Shown one piece after another: positions 9,369 to 18,747 of a stretch of DNA of 63,301 nt (its first letter is position 1; every line of letters begins with the position of its first letter). The notes under the pieces were generated by a model, which saw nothing but the letters and a program-made list of their open reading frames with translations, had not been told where the DNA came from and ran no database searches. The stretch is from Terriglobia bacterium. GTDB lineage: Bacteria > Acidobacteriota > Terriglobia > Bryobacterales > Bryobacteraceae. The stretch is taken from NCBI GenBank assembly GCA_020073365.1, contig JAIQFL010000011.1:1-63301 (forward strand), given 5' to 3'. The position numbers and the translations under genes are program-made.

Positions 9369-12188
9369 ATGAAGTCTGCTCGTGTGAGTTTGGGGCTCCT
9401 GCTTTGGTGTGCCGGCGGAGCCGCGCAGCAGTACGTAATTTCGAGCTACGCGGGCGGCGCTCCGGCACTCGCGGCAGCAGTTCCGGGAACCAGCGTATCG
9501 ATCGGAGCGCCCATTAGTGTTGCAACGGATGAGAAGGGTAACGTTTATTTCGCGAGTCCCGATCTCAATTCCGTTTTCAAGCTCGATCCAAGCGGCGTCC
9601 TGACGCTGTTCGCGGGAAGCTCCAAACCGGGCTATTCGGGAGATGGAGGCCCCGCTATTGCCGCCAAGATGAACCTGTTCTTTGGGAACGCCTCGGCGGT
9701 CTCATCCGGTCTCGCCGTGGACAAAGCGGGCAATCTGTTTATCGCGGACACCAGCAACCACTGCGTCCGCCGGGTGGCGCCAGACGGGATCATCACCACC
9801 GTGGCCGGTACCGGCGTTCGGGGTTTCTCAGGCGATGACGGGCCGGCCGTTGTGGCGAAACTGGCCTACCCTTGGGGGGTCGCAGTGGATCCGGCGGGCA
9901 ACCTGTTCATACTGGACACACTCAACTACCGCATCCGCAAGGTCTCTACAACCGGGATCATCACGACATTGGCCAACGTTGTTGGTGGATGGGGCCTGGC
10001 CGTGGACGGGGAGAGCAACGTGTTTGTCGCCTATCCCGGCAGCGCCATAACCAGGATTTCCGCCAAGGGGACTGTTGCCACCGTGCCGGGCGTTGGCGGG
10101 TGGGGCATGGCCGTGGACAGCCGTGGCAACCTGTTTGTCGCTGACGGCATCACTACTGTCCGAAGGGTCTCTCCGGACGGAACTGTCACTACGGTCGTCG
10201 GCGTTGCCGGCTATGGCATCGGTGGCTACTCTGGCGATGGTGGGGCGGCCACCAGCGCGCAACTTTCCCATCCCTCTGGCCTGGCAGTAGACAGCAACGG
10301 CAACCTGTTCATCGCGGATCGAATCAACTACCGCATCCGCAAGGTCTCGACCAGCGGAGTCATCACCACCGTGGCCGGCAATGGTAAAGGCACCTACCTT
10401 TCCGATTGTTCTTCGTCCCGCTATGCCGCGCCGGCCGCTGATGCTGGCCCCGCCACCAGCGCGCAACTACGCTATCCACTCGGCGTCGCTGTGGACCGCG
10501 ACGGTAACCTGTTTATCGCGGACGCCTTCGACAACCGCATCCGCAAGGTCTCGCCGAGCGGGATCATCACGACGGTGGCAGGCACTGGATCGTGTGGTTT
10601 CTCCGGGGACGGCGGGCCCGCCACCGGGGCGCAGCTCTACAGCCCGGTTGCGGTGGCCGCGGATAGTACCGGTAACCTTTGGATCGCAGATCTTGGTAAC
10701 CAACGGATTCGCAAGGTGTCCGCAGGCGGCATCATCACCACCGTGGCCGGGGATGGTACGCCAGGAATCTCCGGCGACGGCGGACCTGCCAATAAGGCGC
10801 AACTTTCCCGCCTCGAATGTGACAACACGATTTGCGGAGGCGTGGCCGTGGACAACCATGGCAACCTGTTCATCGCCGATACCGGCAGCAGTCGCATCCG
10901 CCGCGTTTCCCCGGGTGGGATCATCACGACGGTGGCCGGCAATGGTGAGGAAGGCTTTTCGGGTGATGGCGGGCAAGCCACCAGCGCGCAACTCAGCATT
11001 CCGCGCGGCGTGGCCGTGGACATCGCGGACAACCTGTTCATCGCCGAAGACGGCCGTATCCGCAAGGTCTCACCAGACGGGACGATTACGACCGTCGCGG
11101 GCGGCGCAGCGTTCGACTTCAGGGGCCCTTCCGGTGATGGCGGGCTCGCCACCAGCGCGCGCTTGAGTTGGCCGGTTGGCGTGGCCGTAGACAGTGCAGG
11201 CAACCTGCTGATCGCAGATCCGGGCGACAATTTCCAAGTGGGTGACGTCGGAGACGATTTCTCCGTCGACCAGCGCATCCGCAAAGTCTCGCCGGACGGG
11301 ATTATCACGACGCTGGCAGGCAACGGCTCACACGACTTCTCGGGCGATGGGGGCCCGGCGATTACAGCGGCTTTCAACGGAGCGATTGGCGTGGCGGTGG
11401 ATGGCGCGGGCAATGTTTACGTAGCAGATGTGCGGAACCAGGTGATCCGCATCCTGCGGCCCGCCAATTCGTCCGTGCTGATCGGTGCCGTGGTGGACGC
11501 CGCGAGCCAGCACGCCGATCCGATTTCACCGGGCAAGATCGTGGTCATCTACGGCGCTGGCCTGGGCCCGTCTCAACTGATCCAGAACCAGCCGAAGAAC
11601 GGCCAGGTCAGCAACGAACTCGGCGGAACGACAGTCTCCTTCAACGGCCTTGCCGCGCCGATCCTCTACACTTCGGCGACACAGGTCGCGGCGGTCGTGC
11701 CTTACGCCGCCGGCGGTTCGACCGCTCGAATGTCCGTGACCTACCAGGGGCAGGTCTCCGCCGATTTCACTGTACCGATGGCGACAACGGCGCCCAACCT
11801 ATTCACATCAAACCAAGCCGGCTGGGGCCAGGCGGCGGCTATCAACGCTGTGGATGGAACGGTCAACTCGACGGTGAATCCGGTGAAGCTCGGAGACTAC
11901 ATTTCGCTCTATGCGACGGGCGAAGGCCAGACCATCCCAGCCCGCGTGGATGGCAAGCTGAGTTCCACCTCGGCCCGCCCAGTCCTTCCGGTGGGTGTAA
12001 CAGTGGGCGGAATTCCGGCATTCGTGCAATATGCGGGCGGCTCACCGGGGCAAGTTGCGGGTTTGATGCAGGTGAACGTGCAAATTCCCAACGGCGTACA
12101 GCCGGGAGGGTATGTGCCCGTTGTCCTGCAGGTGGGGGATGCGTCCACGACGCCGGGCGCGGTGTGGGTCGCGGTATCGGGAGACTGA
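9369..12188 (+). CDS. Secreted NHL-repeat protein with C-terminal TIGR03437-like domain
   Basis: The ATG at 9369 was chosen because it begins the signal peptide ([16 protein letters not shown]). About twelve NHL-type repeats follow, with the signature [25 protein letters not shown] and glycine-rich linkers (GFSGDGGPA), forming one or two beta-propellers. From about residue 700 ([22 protein letters not shown]) there is a long TIGR03437-like region of about 230 aa, longer than in the kelch neighbours. NHL propellers bind proteins, RNA or glycans; in an exported protein the first and last are likely. Confidence 0.85.
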   Translation: MKSARVSLGLLLWCAGGAAQQYVISSYAGGAPALAAAVPGTSVSIGAPISVATDEKGNVYFASPDLNSVFKLDPSGVLTLFAGSSKPGYSGDGGPAIAAKMNLFFGNASAVSSGLAVDKAGNLFIADTSNHCVRRVAPDGIITTVAGTGVRGFSGDDGPAVVAKLAYPWGVAVDPAGNLFILDTLNYRIRKVSTTGIITTLANVVGGWGLAVDGESNVFVAYPGSAITRISAKGTVATVPGVGGWGMAVDSRGNLFVADGITTVRRVSPDGTVTTVVGVAGYGIGGYSGDGGAATSAQLSHPSGLAVDSNGNLFIADRINYRIRKVSTSGVITTVAGNGKGTYLSDCSSSRYAAPAADAGPATSAQLRYPLGVAVDRDGNLFIADAFDNRIRKVSPSGIITTVAGTGSCGFSGDGGPATGAQLYSPVAVAADSTGNLWIADLGNQRIRKVSAGGIITTVAGDGTPGISGDGGPANKAQLSRLECDNTICGGVAVDNHGNLFIADTGSSRIRRVSPGGIITTVAGNGEEGFSGDGGQATSAQLSIPRGVAVDIADNLFIAEDGRIRKVSPDGTITTVAGGAAFDFRGPSGDGGLATSARLSWPVGVAVDSAGNLLIADPGDNFQVGDVGDDFSVDQRIRKVSPDGIITTLAGNGSHDFSGDGGPAITAAFNGAIGVAVDGAGNVYVADVRNQVIRILRPANSSVLIGAVVDAASQHADPISPGKIVVIYGAGLGPSQLIQNQPKNGQVSNELGGTTVSFNGLAAPILYTSATQVAAVVPYAAGGSTARMSVTYQGQVSADFTVPMATTAPNLFTSNQAGWGQAAAINAVDGTVNSTVNPVKLGDYISLYATGEGQTIPARVDGKLSSTSARPVLPVGVTVGGIPAFVQYAGGSPGQVAGLMQVNVQIPNGVQPGGYVPVVLQVGDASTTPGAVWVAVSGD

Positions 12189-12202
12189 TTGGCAAGGAGT
12201 GC

Positions 12203-12574
12203 ATGATGAGACGCATTTTCGGATTTCTGCTCATGTTATTGGGACCCGGCTACGACTCAGCGATGGCCCAATCCCCGGGTGCGATCCTGCACGCGATCAC
12301 ACATCGGGTGGTTTCGTCCGGCAGTCCCGCAGTTGGGGGAGAGGCTCTGGAGATTTACCTCACCGGCTTGACCGACGGCAGCGTGATCCCACCGCAAGTC
12401 GCGATCGGCGGCCGCCTGGCCGAGATCCTGTTTTTTGGCAATGCTCCAGGGTTCACAGATCTGAGCCAGGTGAACGTCCGGGTGCCGGGCGGTGTCACGC
12501 CCGGGGCCGGGGTTCCTGTGCGCATGACGTACCTCGGCCGCCCGAGCAATGCAGTCACCATCGGAGTGCATTGA
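12203..12574 (+). CDS. Signal peptide fused directly to a TIGR03437-like domain (mini-gene)
   Basis: AAGGAGT precedes ATG codons at 12203 and 12206. The 123-aa product has a signal peptide ([19 protein letters not shown]) followed at once by [11 protein letters not shown] and the complete C-terminal domain of the kelch family, with no propeller. Its 3' half is almost identical to that of the genes ending at 14074 and 15601. It may be a kelch gene that lost its repeats by recombination, or a functional stand-alone domain. Confidence 0.7.
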   Translation: MMRRIFGFLLMLLGPGYDSAMAQSPGAILHAITHRVVSSGSPAVGGEALEIYLTGLTDGSVIPPQVAIGGRLAEILFFGNAPGFTDLSQVNVRVPGGVTPGAGVPVRMTYLGRPSNAVTIGVH

Positions 12575-12592
12575 TTTTTTTTGAGACTAGAG

Positions 12593-14074
12593 ATGAAAAC
12601 CAGATTTGTTCTTCCGCTTCTCTTCTTGAGTGCAGCCGGCCACGGCGCCATAGCGCGGGCACAATCGCCCGGTACGTTTTCCTTAACCGGCAACATGACG
12701 ACGCCCCGCTTTGGGCACACGGCCACGCTCTTAACCAACGGCAAGGTCCTGATCGCCGGAGGCGTCCGAGAATTTCAGGGCTCCAGTTTAGTGATACTTG
12801 CCAGCGCCGAACTCTATGATCCTTCCACTGGCGCGTTCACTGCCACTGGCAACATGACTACGCCCCGCACCTCGCACACGGCCACCTTGCTCCCCGACGG
12901 CCGGGTGTTGATCGCCGGAGGAGTTCCCTTCTTCGTTCCCGATTTGATACTTGCCAGCGCCGAACTTTACGATCCTTCTACTGGGGCCTTCACCGCTACG
13001 GGCGATATGACCACCGCCCGAGCGTGGCAGGCAGCCACGCTGCTCACCAGCGGCAAAGTTCTGATCGCTGGTGGGACCGCCCCAGTTGCTGAACTCTATG
13101 ACCCCGCTACCGGCACGTTCTCCCCTACCGGAAAATACTCGAGTTGGCCCGCCGACTTTAACTCCCCCCAGGGGGCCACCTCGACGTTGCTCCAGGACGG
13201 CAGGGTCTTGATCGTTTGGGAGTATCCGGCGCTTGGAGCACTCGATCAAGGCGGACCCGCGGCCGAACTCTACGATCCTGACTCGGATACTTTCACTGCT
13301 ACGGGCACAAGCGCTCTATGGGGTTACATTGTCTTGCCCACGGCAACTCTACTCATGAACGGCAAGGTGCTGGTTGCCGGTGGCGCGGCGGAGGTCGTTA
13401 ATACTGGCGCGGAATTATACGATTCCTCGACCGGAACCTTCACTGCCACTGCCAACATGATCACGGGTCGCGCGTTCCATACAGATACCCTACTCCCAGA
13501 CGGCAGGGTCTTGTTGGCCGGTGGCCTTTTGTTCGGCTCTGGAGACCTTGCCAACGTCGAGCTTTATAGCCCTGTAACAGGCGCCTTTGCAGCTACAGGT
13601 AACATGACTAGAGCGCGGTCGTTCCACACGGCTACCTTGCTGAATGACGGTCGAGTCTTAATTACAGGCGGGTTCTCGCCCTCCACTACGATCACCTCCA
13701 TCGCCGAGATTTATCATCCCGTGGTCTTAGTGCCCGCACCTCAGTTGTTCTCTGTTTCGGGCGACGGGCAAGGGCAGGGCGCGATCTTGCATGGGTCCAC
13801 CCATCAGGTGGTTTCTCCGGGCAATCCCGCCGTTGCGGGAGAGGCGCTGGAGATTTACCTCACCGGCCTGACCGACGGGAGTGTCATCCCGCCGCAAGTC
13901 GCGATCGGCGGCCGCTTGGCCGAGATCCTGTATTTCGGCAATGCTCCCGGATTCACAGGTCTGAACCAAGTGAACGTCCGCGTACCGAGCAATGTCACGC
14001 CCGGGGCCGGGGTTCCCGTGCGCCTGACTTACATCGGCCGCCCGAGCAATGCAGTCACCATCGGAGTGCAGTGA
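12593..14074 (+). CDS. Secreted kelch-repeat protein with C-terminal TIGR03437-like domain
   Basis: The 493-aa product starts with a signal peptide (VLPLLFLSAAGHGAIARAQS). Kelch repeats follow ([30 protein letters not shown]) and then the shared C-terminal domain. It is separated by 18 bp from the next paralog at 14093, and the spacer is itself repeated between family members. Long DNA stretches are shared with the 14093 gene in both the first repeats and the last domain, consistent with recent tandem duplication or gene conversion. Confidence 0.85.
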   Translation: MKTRFVLPLLFLSAAGHGAIARAQSPGTFSLTGNMTTPRFGHTATLLTNGKVLIAGGVREFQGSSLVILASAELYDPSTGAFTATGNMTTPRTSHTATLLPDGRVLIAGGVPFFVPDLILASAELYDPSTGAFTATGDMTTARAWQAATLLTSGKVLIAGGTAPVAELYDPATGTFSPTGKYSSWPADFNSPQGATSTLLQDGRVLIVWEYPALGALDQGGPAAELYDPDSDTFTATGTSALWGYIVLPTATLLMNGKVLVAGGAAEVVNTGAELYDSSTGTFTATANMITGRAFHTDTLLPDGRVLLAGGLLFGSGDLANVELYSPVTGAFAATGNMTRARSFHTATLLNDGRVLITGGFSPSTTITSIAEIYHPVVLVPAPQLFSVSGDGQGQGAILHGSTHQVVSPGNPAVAGEALEIYLTGLTDGSVIPPQVAIGGRLAEILYFGNAPGFTGLNQVNVRVPSNVTPGAGVPVRLTYIGRPSNAVTIGVQ

Positions 14075-14092
14075 GTTTTTTGGAGATCAGAG

Positions 14093-15601
14093 ATGAAAAC
14101 CAGTTTTGTACTTCCGCTTGTCTTGTTGGGCGCAGCCAGCCACGGTGCCATCGCACTGGCGCAATCACCGGGCATGTTCACGGCGACCGGAAACCTGACT
14201 ACGCCCAGGGTTGGGCACTCTGCGACTCTGCTCACAACCGGCAAAGTCTTGATCGCCGGTGGCTTCGCTACGCCCGGCCAGTACACTGCCACCCTGGCAA
14301 CTGCCGAACTCTACGATCCTTCCACTGGCGCGTTCACCGCTACGGGCAACATGACTACGCCCCGCATTTCGCACACGGCCACGCTCCTCCCCGATGGCAG
14401 GGTGTTGATCGCGGGAGGCAGGCGGGACGTTTCGAATTCAGGTCCCACTTTGATACTTGCCAGCGCGGAGCTTTACGATCCTTCCACTGGGGTCTTCACC
14501 GCGATTGGCGATATGATCGCCGCCCACGATTGCCATGGAGCCACGCTGCTCAACAACGGCAAAGTCTTGATCGCAGGCGCCTATAACGGCACAGGTGGAG
14601 TTTCCAATGCTGAACTCTACGACCCGATTACGGGCACGTTTTCCCTTACCGGAAAGTACTCCAGCCCCGCCGACACTAATACCTGCCAGGCGTTCGTTTC
14701 GACGTTGCTCCAGGACGGCAGAGTCCTGATCGTTTGGGAAGGGCCGGCCCTTGCAGCACCCGCCAGAAGTGGAACCGCCGCCGAACTCTACGATCCTGTC
14801 TCGGGTACTTTCACTGCTACAGGTACAAGCGCTCTACTAAGTTACTACGGCTTGCCCACGGCAACTTTACTCATGAACGGCAAGATCCTGGTTGCTGGTG
14901 GAGCGACACAGCCCCTCTTTCGTACTGACGCGGAATTATACGATTCGTCGACCGGCACTTTCACTGCCACTGGAAACATGGTCACGGGGCACCTGGGACA
15001 CAAAGCTACCCTACTGCCGGACGGCACGGTCTTGCTGGCTGGTAGCTCTTTGTTTGCTGGTGGTCCTGCCATCGCCGAGACTTATAGCCCCGCGACGGGC
15101 ACGTTCGCCGCTACCGGTACCTGGAGTCCCGTACAGAGAAGCGGCCAGACGGCTACCTTGTTGAAGAACGGTCAGGTCTTACTCACAGGGGGCAGCTTGG
15201 CCGATCCTTATGGGGCGGTCACCTCCGACGCCCAGATTTATCAACCCGTGGTCTTAGTGCCCGCGCCTCAGTTGTTGTCTGTTTCGGGCGACGGGCAAGG
15301 GCAGGGCGCGATCCTTCACGCGGGGACCGCCCGAGTCGTCACGGCCAGCGATCCCGGCGTTCCCGGAGAAGCCCTGGAGATTTACCTCACCGGGTTGACC
15401 GACGGCAGCGTGATCCCTCCACAAGTCGCTATCGGCGGCCGCTTGGCCGAGGTCTTATGGTTCGGCAATACTCCGGGCTATCCGGGATTGAACCAGATCA
15501 ATGCTCGGGTTCCGGCCGGCATCGCGCCCGGGCCTGCGGTTCCAGTCTGGCTGAACTATCTCAGCCGCCCCAGCAGTATCGTCACGATCGGAGTGAATTG
15601 A
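14093..15601 (+). CDS. Secreted kelch-repeat protein with C-terminal TIGR03437-like domain
   Basis: The 502-aa product has the family architecture: signal peptide (VLPLVLLGAASHGAIALAQS), about seven kelch blades and a C-terminal beta-sandwich. It is the closest relative of the 12593 gene. Its stop codon is followed by the next ATG at 15603, so it is translationally linked to that gene and the family members appear to form one transcript. The last 30 codons differ from the upstream copy (IAPGPAVPVWLNYLS) and resemble the 15603 gene more. Confidence 0.85.
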   Translation: MKTSFVLPLVLLGAASHGAIALAQSPGMFTATGNLTTPRVGHSATLLTTGKVLIAGGFATPGQYTATLATAELYDPSTGAFTATGNMTTPRISHTATLLPDGRVLIAGGRRDVSNSGPTLILASAELYDPSTGVFTAIGDMIAAHDCHGATLLNNGKVLIAGAYNGTGGVSNAELYDPITGTFSLTGKYSSPADTNTCQAFVSTLLQDGRVLIVWEGPALAAPARSGTAAELYDPVSGTFTATGTSALLSYYGLPTATLLMNGKILVAGGATQPLFRTDAELYDSSTGTFTATGNMVTGHLGHKATLLPDGTVLLAGSSLFAGGPAIAETYSPATGTFAATGTWSPVQRSGQTATLLKNGQVLLTGGSLADPYGAVTSDAQIYQPVVLVPAPQLLSVSGDGQGQGAILHAGTARVVTASDPGVPGEALEIYLTGLTDGSVIPPQVAIGGRLAEVLWFGNTPGYPGLNQINARVPAGIAPGPAVPVWLNYLSRPSSIVTIGVN

Positions 15602-15602
15602 G

Positions 15603-17087
15603 ATGAAGACAGCTTTGACGCTTCTGCTTTGGTGTGCGGCGTCAGCGCTCGGCCAATCCTCCGCCGGCGCGTTTACCCCTACGGGCGCGATGACGACAGC
15701 ACGGTCCTGGCACACGGCGACGCTTCTGAATAACGGCCAGGTGCTGATCGTAGGGGGCGTGACGAACTACTCTTTTTCGGCCACGGCGAGCGCGGAACTC
15801 TACGATCCCACGCGCGGAACATTCAGTCCTACGGGCAACATGACCGCGCCGCGTGCCACTCATACAGCCACCCTTCTGCCCGACGGGAGAGTGTTGATTG
15901 CAGGAGGGAGCAGTAGTCTCGGCGAAAACGTTCCTTTCCTAACTACCGCGGAGATTTACGATCCTTCTACCGGGACCTTCATAGCTACCAGCGATATGCT
16001 CCATGGTCACGATTGCGGTCAGGCCCATATGTTGAACAACGGCAAAGTCTTGCTCTCCGGCGGGTCGCCTTTTCCTTCCAACAATCAGGTTCCGATTCCG
16101 GATGCGCAACTCTACGATCCCACGACCCGTTCGTTCGCGGCTGCCGGAACATACGCCGCCGTCCACCCGTTTTCGATCGGTTGCGGAGGGCGTGCAGAGA
16201 CTTTACTGTCGGACGGCCGGGTTCTGATCGTATGGGAAGACGATGTAGCCGAGATCTACGATCCTGAAACAGGCTCGTTCACCCAGACCGGCAAGCCGCT
16301 AGGGCCGCCCTATAACTTCGGCTTTGCCACAGCGACCCTGCTCATGGATGGCAATGTCCTGGTAGCCGGCGGCGCCGAAGGCGACGGCGTAAACCAAGGC
16401 ATTTCTAAACTCACGGAACTCTTCGACGTTCTCACTGGAAGTTTTGCTCCTGCCGGGAGCATGCCTGGCCCTCACGACGGGGCCTCCGCTACTCTATTAC
16501 CGAACGGCGCGGTATTGATAGCCGGTGGTGATTTTGGCGCGCTAACCCCTCAAGGCCACGCGGACGTGTATGACCCTGTTTCAGATATGTTCCGCGCCGG
16601 GCCGGAAATGGTGACACGCCGAACGCTTCACACGGCCACATTACTCAATGATGGCAGGGTGCTCATCGCCGGCGGCTTCACAACGCCATCTTACCCGTCT
16701 GGCGCTACTTCCCTCGCCGAGCTTTACACGCCTGACGTATTGACACCTGCGCCTGTCCTGCTTTCCGTAACCGGCGATGGGCAGGGGCAAGGCGCCATCC
16801 TGCACGCCGGTACCGCCCGGCTCGTTACGGCCAGCGATCCCGGCGTTCCGGGAGAGGCGCTGGAAATCTACGGCACGGGCTTGCAGGATGGCAGTGTCAT
16901 CCCGCCGCAAGTCGCGATCGGCGGCCGCTTGGCCGAGATACTTTATTTCGGCAATGCTCCAGGATTCACAGCGCTGAACCAGGTGAATGTCCGAGTACCG
17001 AGCGGCGTTACGCCCGGCCCTGCCGTTTCCGTGCGTTTGACCTACCTGGCCCGTCCGAGCAATGAAGTCGCTATTGGTGTGCGATGA
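15603..17087 (+). CDS. Secreted kelch-repeat protein with C-terminal TIGR03437-like domain
   Basis: The 494-aa product has a short signal peptide (LTLLLWCAASALGQS), kelch repeats (WHTATLLNNGQVLIVGG) and the family C-terminal domain. The start codon follows the previous stop by a single base (TGAGATG). The signal peptide differs from the other kelch proteins and resembles that of the NHL gene at 9369, so its 5' end may have come from another source. Confidence 0.85.
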   Translation: MKTALTLLLWCAASALGQSSAGAFTPTGAMTTARSWHTATLLNNGQVLIVGGVTNYSFSATASAELYDPTRGTFSPTGNMTAPRATHTATLLPDGRVLIAGGSSSLGENVPFLTTAEIYDPSTGTFIATSDMLHGHDCGQAHMLNNGKVLLSGGSPFPSNNQVPIPDAQLYDPTTRSFAAAGTYAAVHPFSIGCGGRAETLLSDGRVLIVWEDDVAEIYDPETGSFTQTGKPLGPPYNFGFATATLLMDGNVLVAGGAEGDGVNQGISKLTELFDVLTGSFAPAGSMPGPHDGASATLLPNGAVLIAGGDFGALTPQGHADVYDPVSDMFRAGPEMVTRRTLHTATLLNDGRVLIAGGFTTPSYPSGATSLAELYTPDVLTPAPVLLSVTGDGQGQGAILHAGTARLVTASDPGVPGEALEIYGTGLQDGSVIPPQVAIGGRLAEILYFGNAPGFTALNQVNVRVPSGVTPGPAVSVRLTYLARPSNEVAIGVR

Positions 17088-17104
17088 AATTCACAAGGTG
17101 AAAC

Positions 17105-18541
17105 ATGAAATCCACTTTTGTTCTTCCGCTGCTTTTCTGGGGAGTAGCCGGCCACACTTCCCTGGTGATGGCACAATCCCCGGCCACGTTCACCGCGACC
17201 GGCAACCTGACCAGGGAACGGATGTTTCACGCGGCGACTCTGCTTACGAACGGCCGGGTCTTGATTACCGGTGGCTACGGCACCCCCGGCTCGTCTGTCT
17301 GGGCTAGCGCGGAGCTGTACGATCCGGCCACGGGAACCTTCACAGCTACCGGCAACATGACCACGCCCCGCTACGGTCACACGGCGACTCTGCTTCCCGA
17401 CGGCAAGGTTTTAATCGCCGGAGGCGGACCCGTCAGCGCTGATTTCAAACTCTCGCTTCATCAAGCGGAACTTTACGATCCTTCCACGGGGACCTTTAGC
17501 GCGACGGGCGACATGACCACCGCCCGGTCGTGGCATACGGCGACGCTACTCAACAGTGGCAAGGTTTTGATCGCCGGGGGCATAGGTTCGACCACCGCGG
17601 AGTTGTACGATCCTGCCACGGGAATCTTCACCGCCACGGGCAGCATGCTGGCCGCGGACTACTCGATTTTCCGCACGTCTGCCCTGCTCAGCAACGGCAA
17701 GGTTCTGATTCCACGTGACTCGGAAGATGATCCCGGCCGCGCCGAGCTATACGATCCCGACACGGGTACCTTCAGCCAGACCGGACATGACTACCACGCG
17801 ATTCCCAAGACGGCGAGCTTGCTCACCAATGGCAGAGTCCTGGTTACCCTGGGCTCCTGTTGCGATTACGGCAATATCGCAGAAGTGTACGACCCCTCGA
17901 ACGGAACATTCACGGCTACCGGGACGATGACCGGGTGGCGGACGTACGACACAGCCACGCTGCTCCCCGATGGAAAAGTGTTAATCGCTGGTAGAGACGA
18001 TTCCCTCTATCCGATCCCCGGCAGCGCCGATCTGTATGATCCCGTCACGGGTGCGTTCAGCACTGCGCGTGAAATGGCAATACAGCGGGCGGAGGGGCAC
18101 ACGGCCACCTTGCTGCCCGACGGCACGGTCCTGCTGAGCGGCGGCTGGCGCTGCTGCGGGTACTCGATTGCCACTGCCGAAGTCTATCATCCGGCAGTGC
18201 TGGTTCCCTCGCCCGTGTTGTTTTCTGTCGCTGGCGGAGCGCAAGGAGCGATCTTGCACTCGGGAACAGGTCAGGTGGTTTCCCCCGACAGTCCCGCCGT
18301 TGCGGGAGAAGCTCTGGAGATTTACCTCACCGGGTTGACCGACGGCAGCGTGATCCCTCCACAAGTGGCCATCGGCGGCCGCATGGCCGAGGTCCTGTTT
18401 TTCGGCAAGGCTCCCGGATTCACAGGGCTGAACCAGGTAAATGTCCGCGTGCCGAGCGGCGTAGTGGCGGGACCTTCTGTCCCCGTTCGCTTGACCTACC
18501 TTAGCCGGCCGAGCAATGACGTTACGATCGGCGTGCGGTGA
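17105..18541 (+). CDS. Secreted kelch-repeat protein with C-terminal TIGR03437-like domain
   Basis: The 478-aa product has the signal peptide (VLPLLFWGVAGHTSLVMAQS), kelch repeats and the shared C-terminal domain. It is the last complete member of the array. A truncated 5' copy of the same gene type begins 18 bp after its stop, with the same spacer style. Confidence 0.85.
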   Translation: MKSTFVLPLLFWGVAGHTSLVMAQSPATFTATGNLTRERMFHAATLLTNGRVLITGGYGTPGSSVWASAELYDPATGTFTATGNMTTPRYGHTATLLPDGKVLIAGGGPVSADFKLSLHQAELYDPSTGTFSATGDMTTARSWHTATLLNSGKVLIAGGIGSTTAELYDPATGIFTATGSMLAADYSIFRTSALLSNGKVLIPRDSEDDPGRAELYDPDTGTFSQTGHDYHAIPKTASLLTNGRVLVTLGSCCDYGNIAEVYDPSNGTFTATGTMTGWRTYDTATLLPDGKVLIAGRDDSLYPIPGSADLYDPVTGAFSTAREMAIQRAEGHTATLLPDGTVLLSGGWRCCGYSIATAEVYHPAVLVPSPVLFSVAGGAQGAILHSGTGQVVSPDSPAVAGEALEIYLTGLTDGSVIPPQVAIGGRMAEVLFFGKAPGFTGLNQVNVRVPSGVVAGPSVPVRLTYLSRPSNDVTIGVR

Positions 18542-18558
18542 AAGTCACGAGACCAGAC

Positions 18559-18738
18559 ATGAAATCCAGTTTTGTTCTTTCGTTCCTGTTTTTGGGAATA
18601 GCCGGCCACACCTCAATCGCATTTTCGCAATCCCCGGGCACCTTCACCGCGACCGGCAACATGGCCACGCCCCGCTTTTCTCACACGGCCACCCTGCTCG
18701 CCGACGTCGAGCGGCGCCCGGTGATAGAGAGACAATAG
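18559..18738 (+). pseudogene. Truncated kelch gene (5' end only)
   Basis: The reading frame starts MKSSFVLSFLFLGIAGHTS, a family signal peptide, and enters the first kelch blade (FSHTATLLA). It then breaks into unrelated sequence (DVERRPVIERQ) and stops at 18738. All further blades and the C-terminal domain are missing. The break lies 10 bp before the start of the TonB-receptor gene, suggesting a recombination that joined the kelch 5' end to that gene's leader. Confidence 0.75.
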
Positions 18739-18747
18739 GACGACAAC

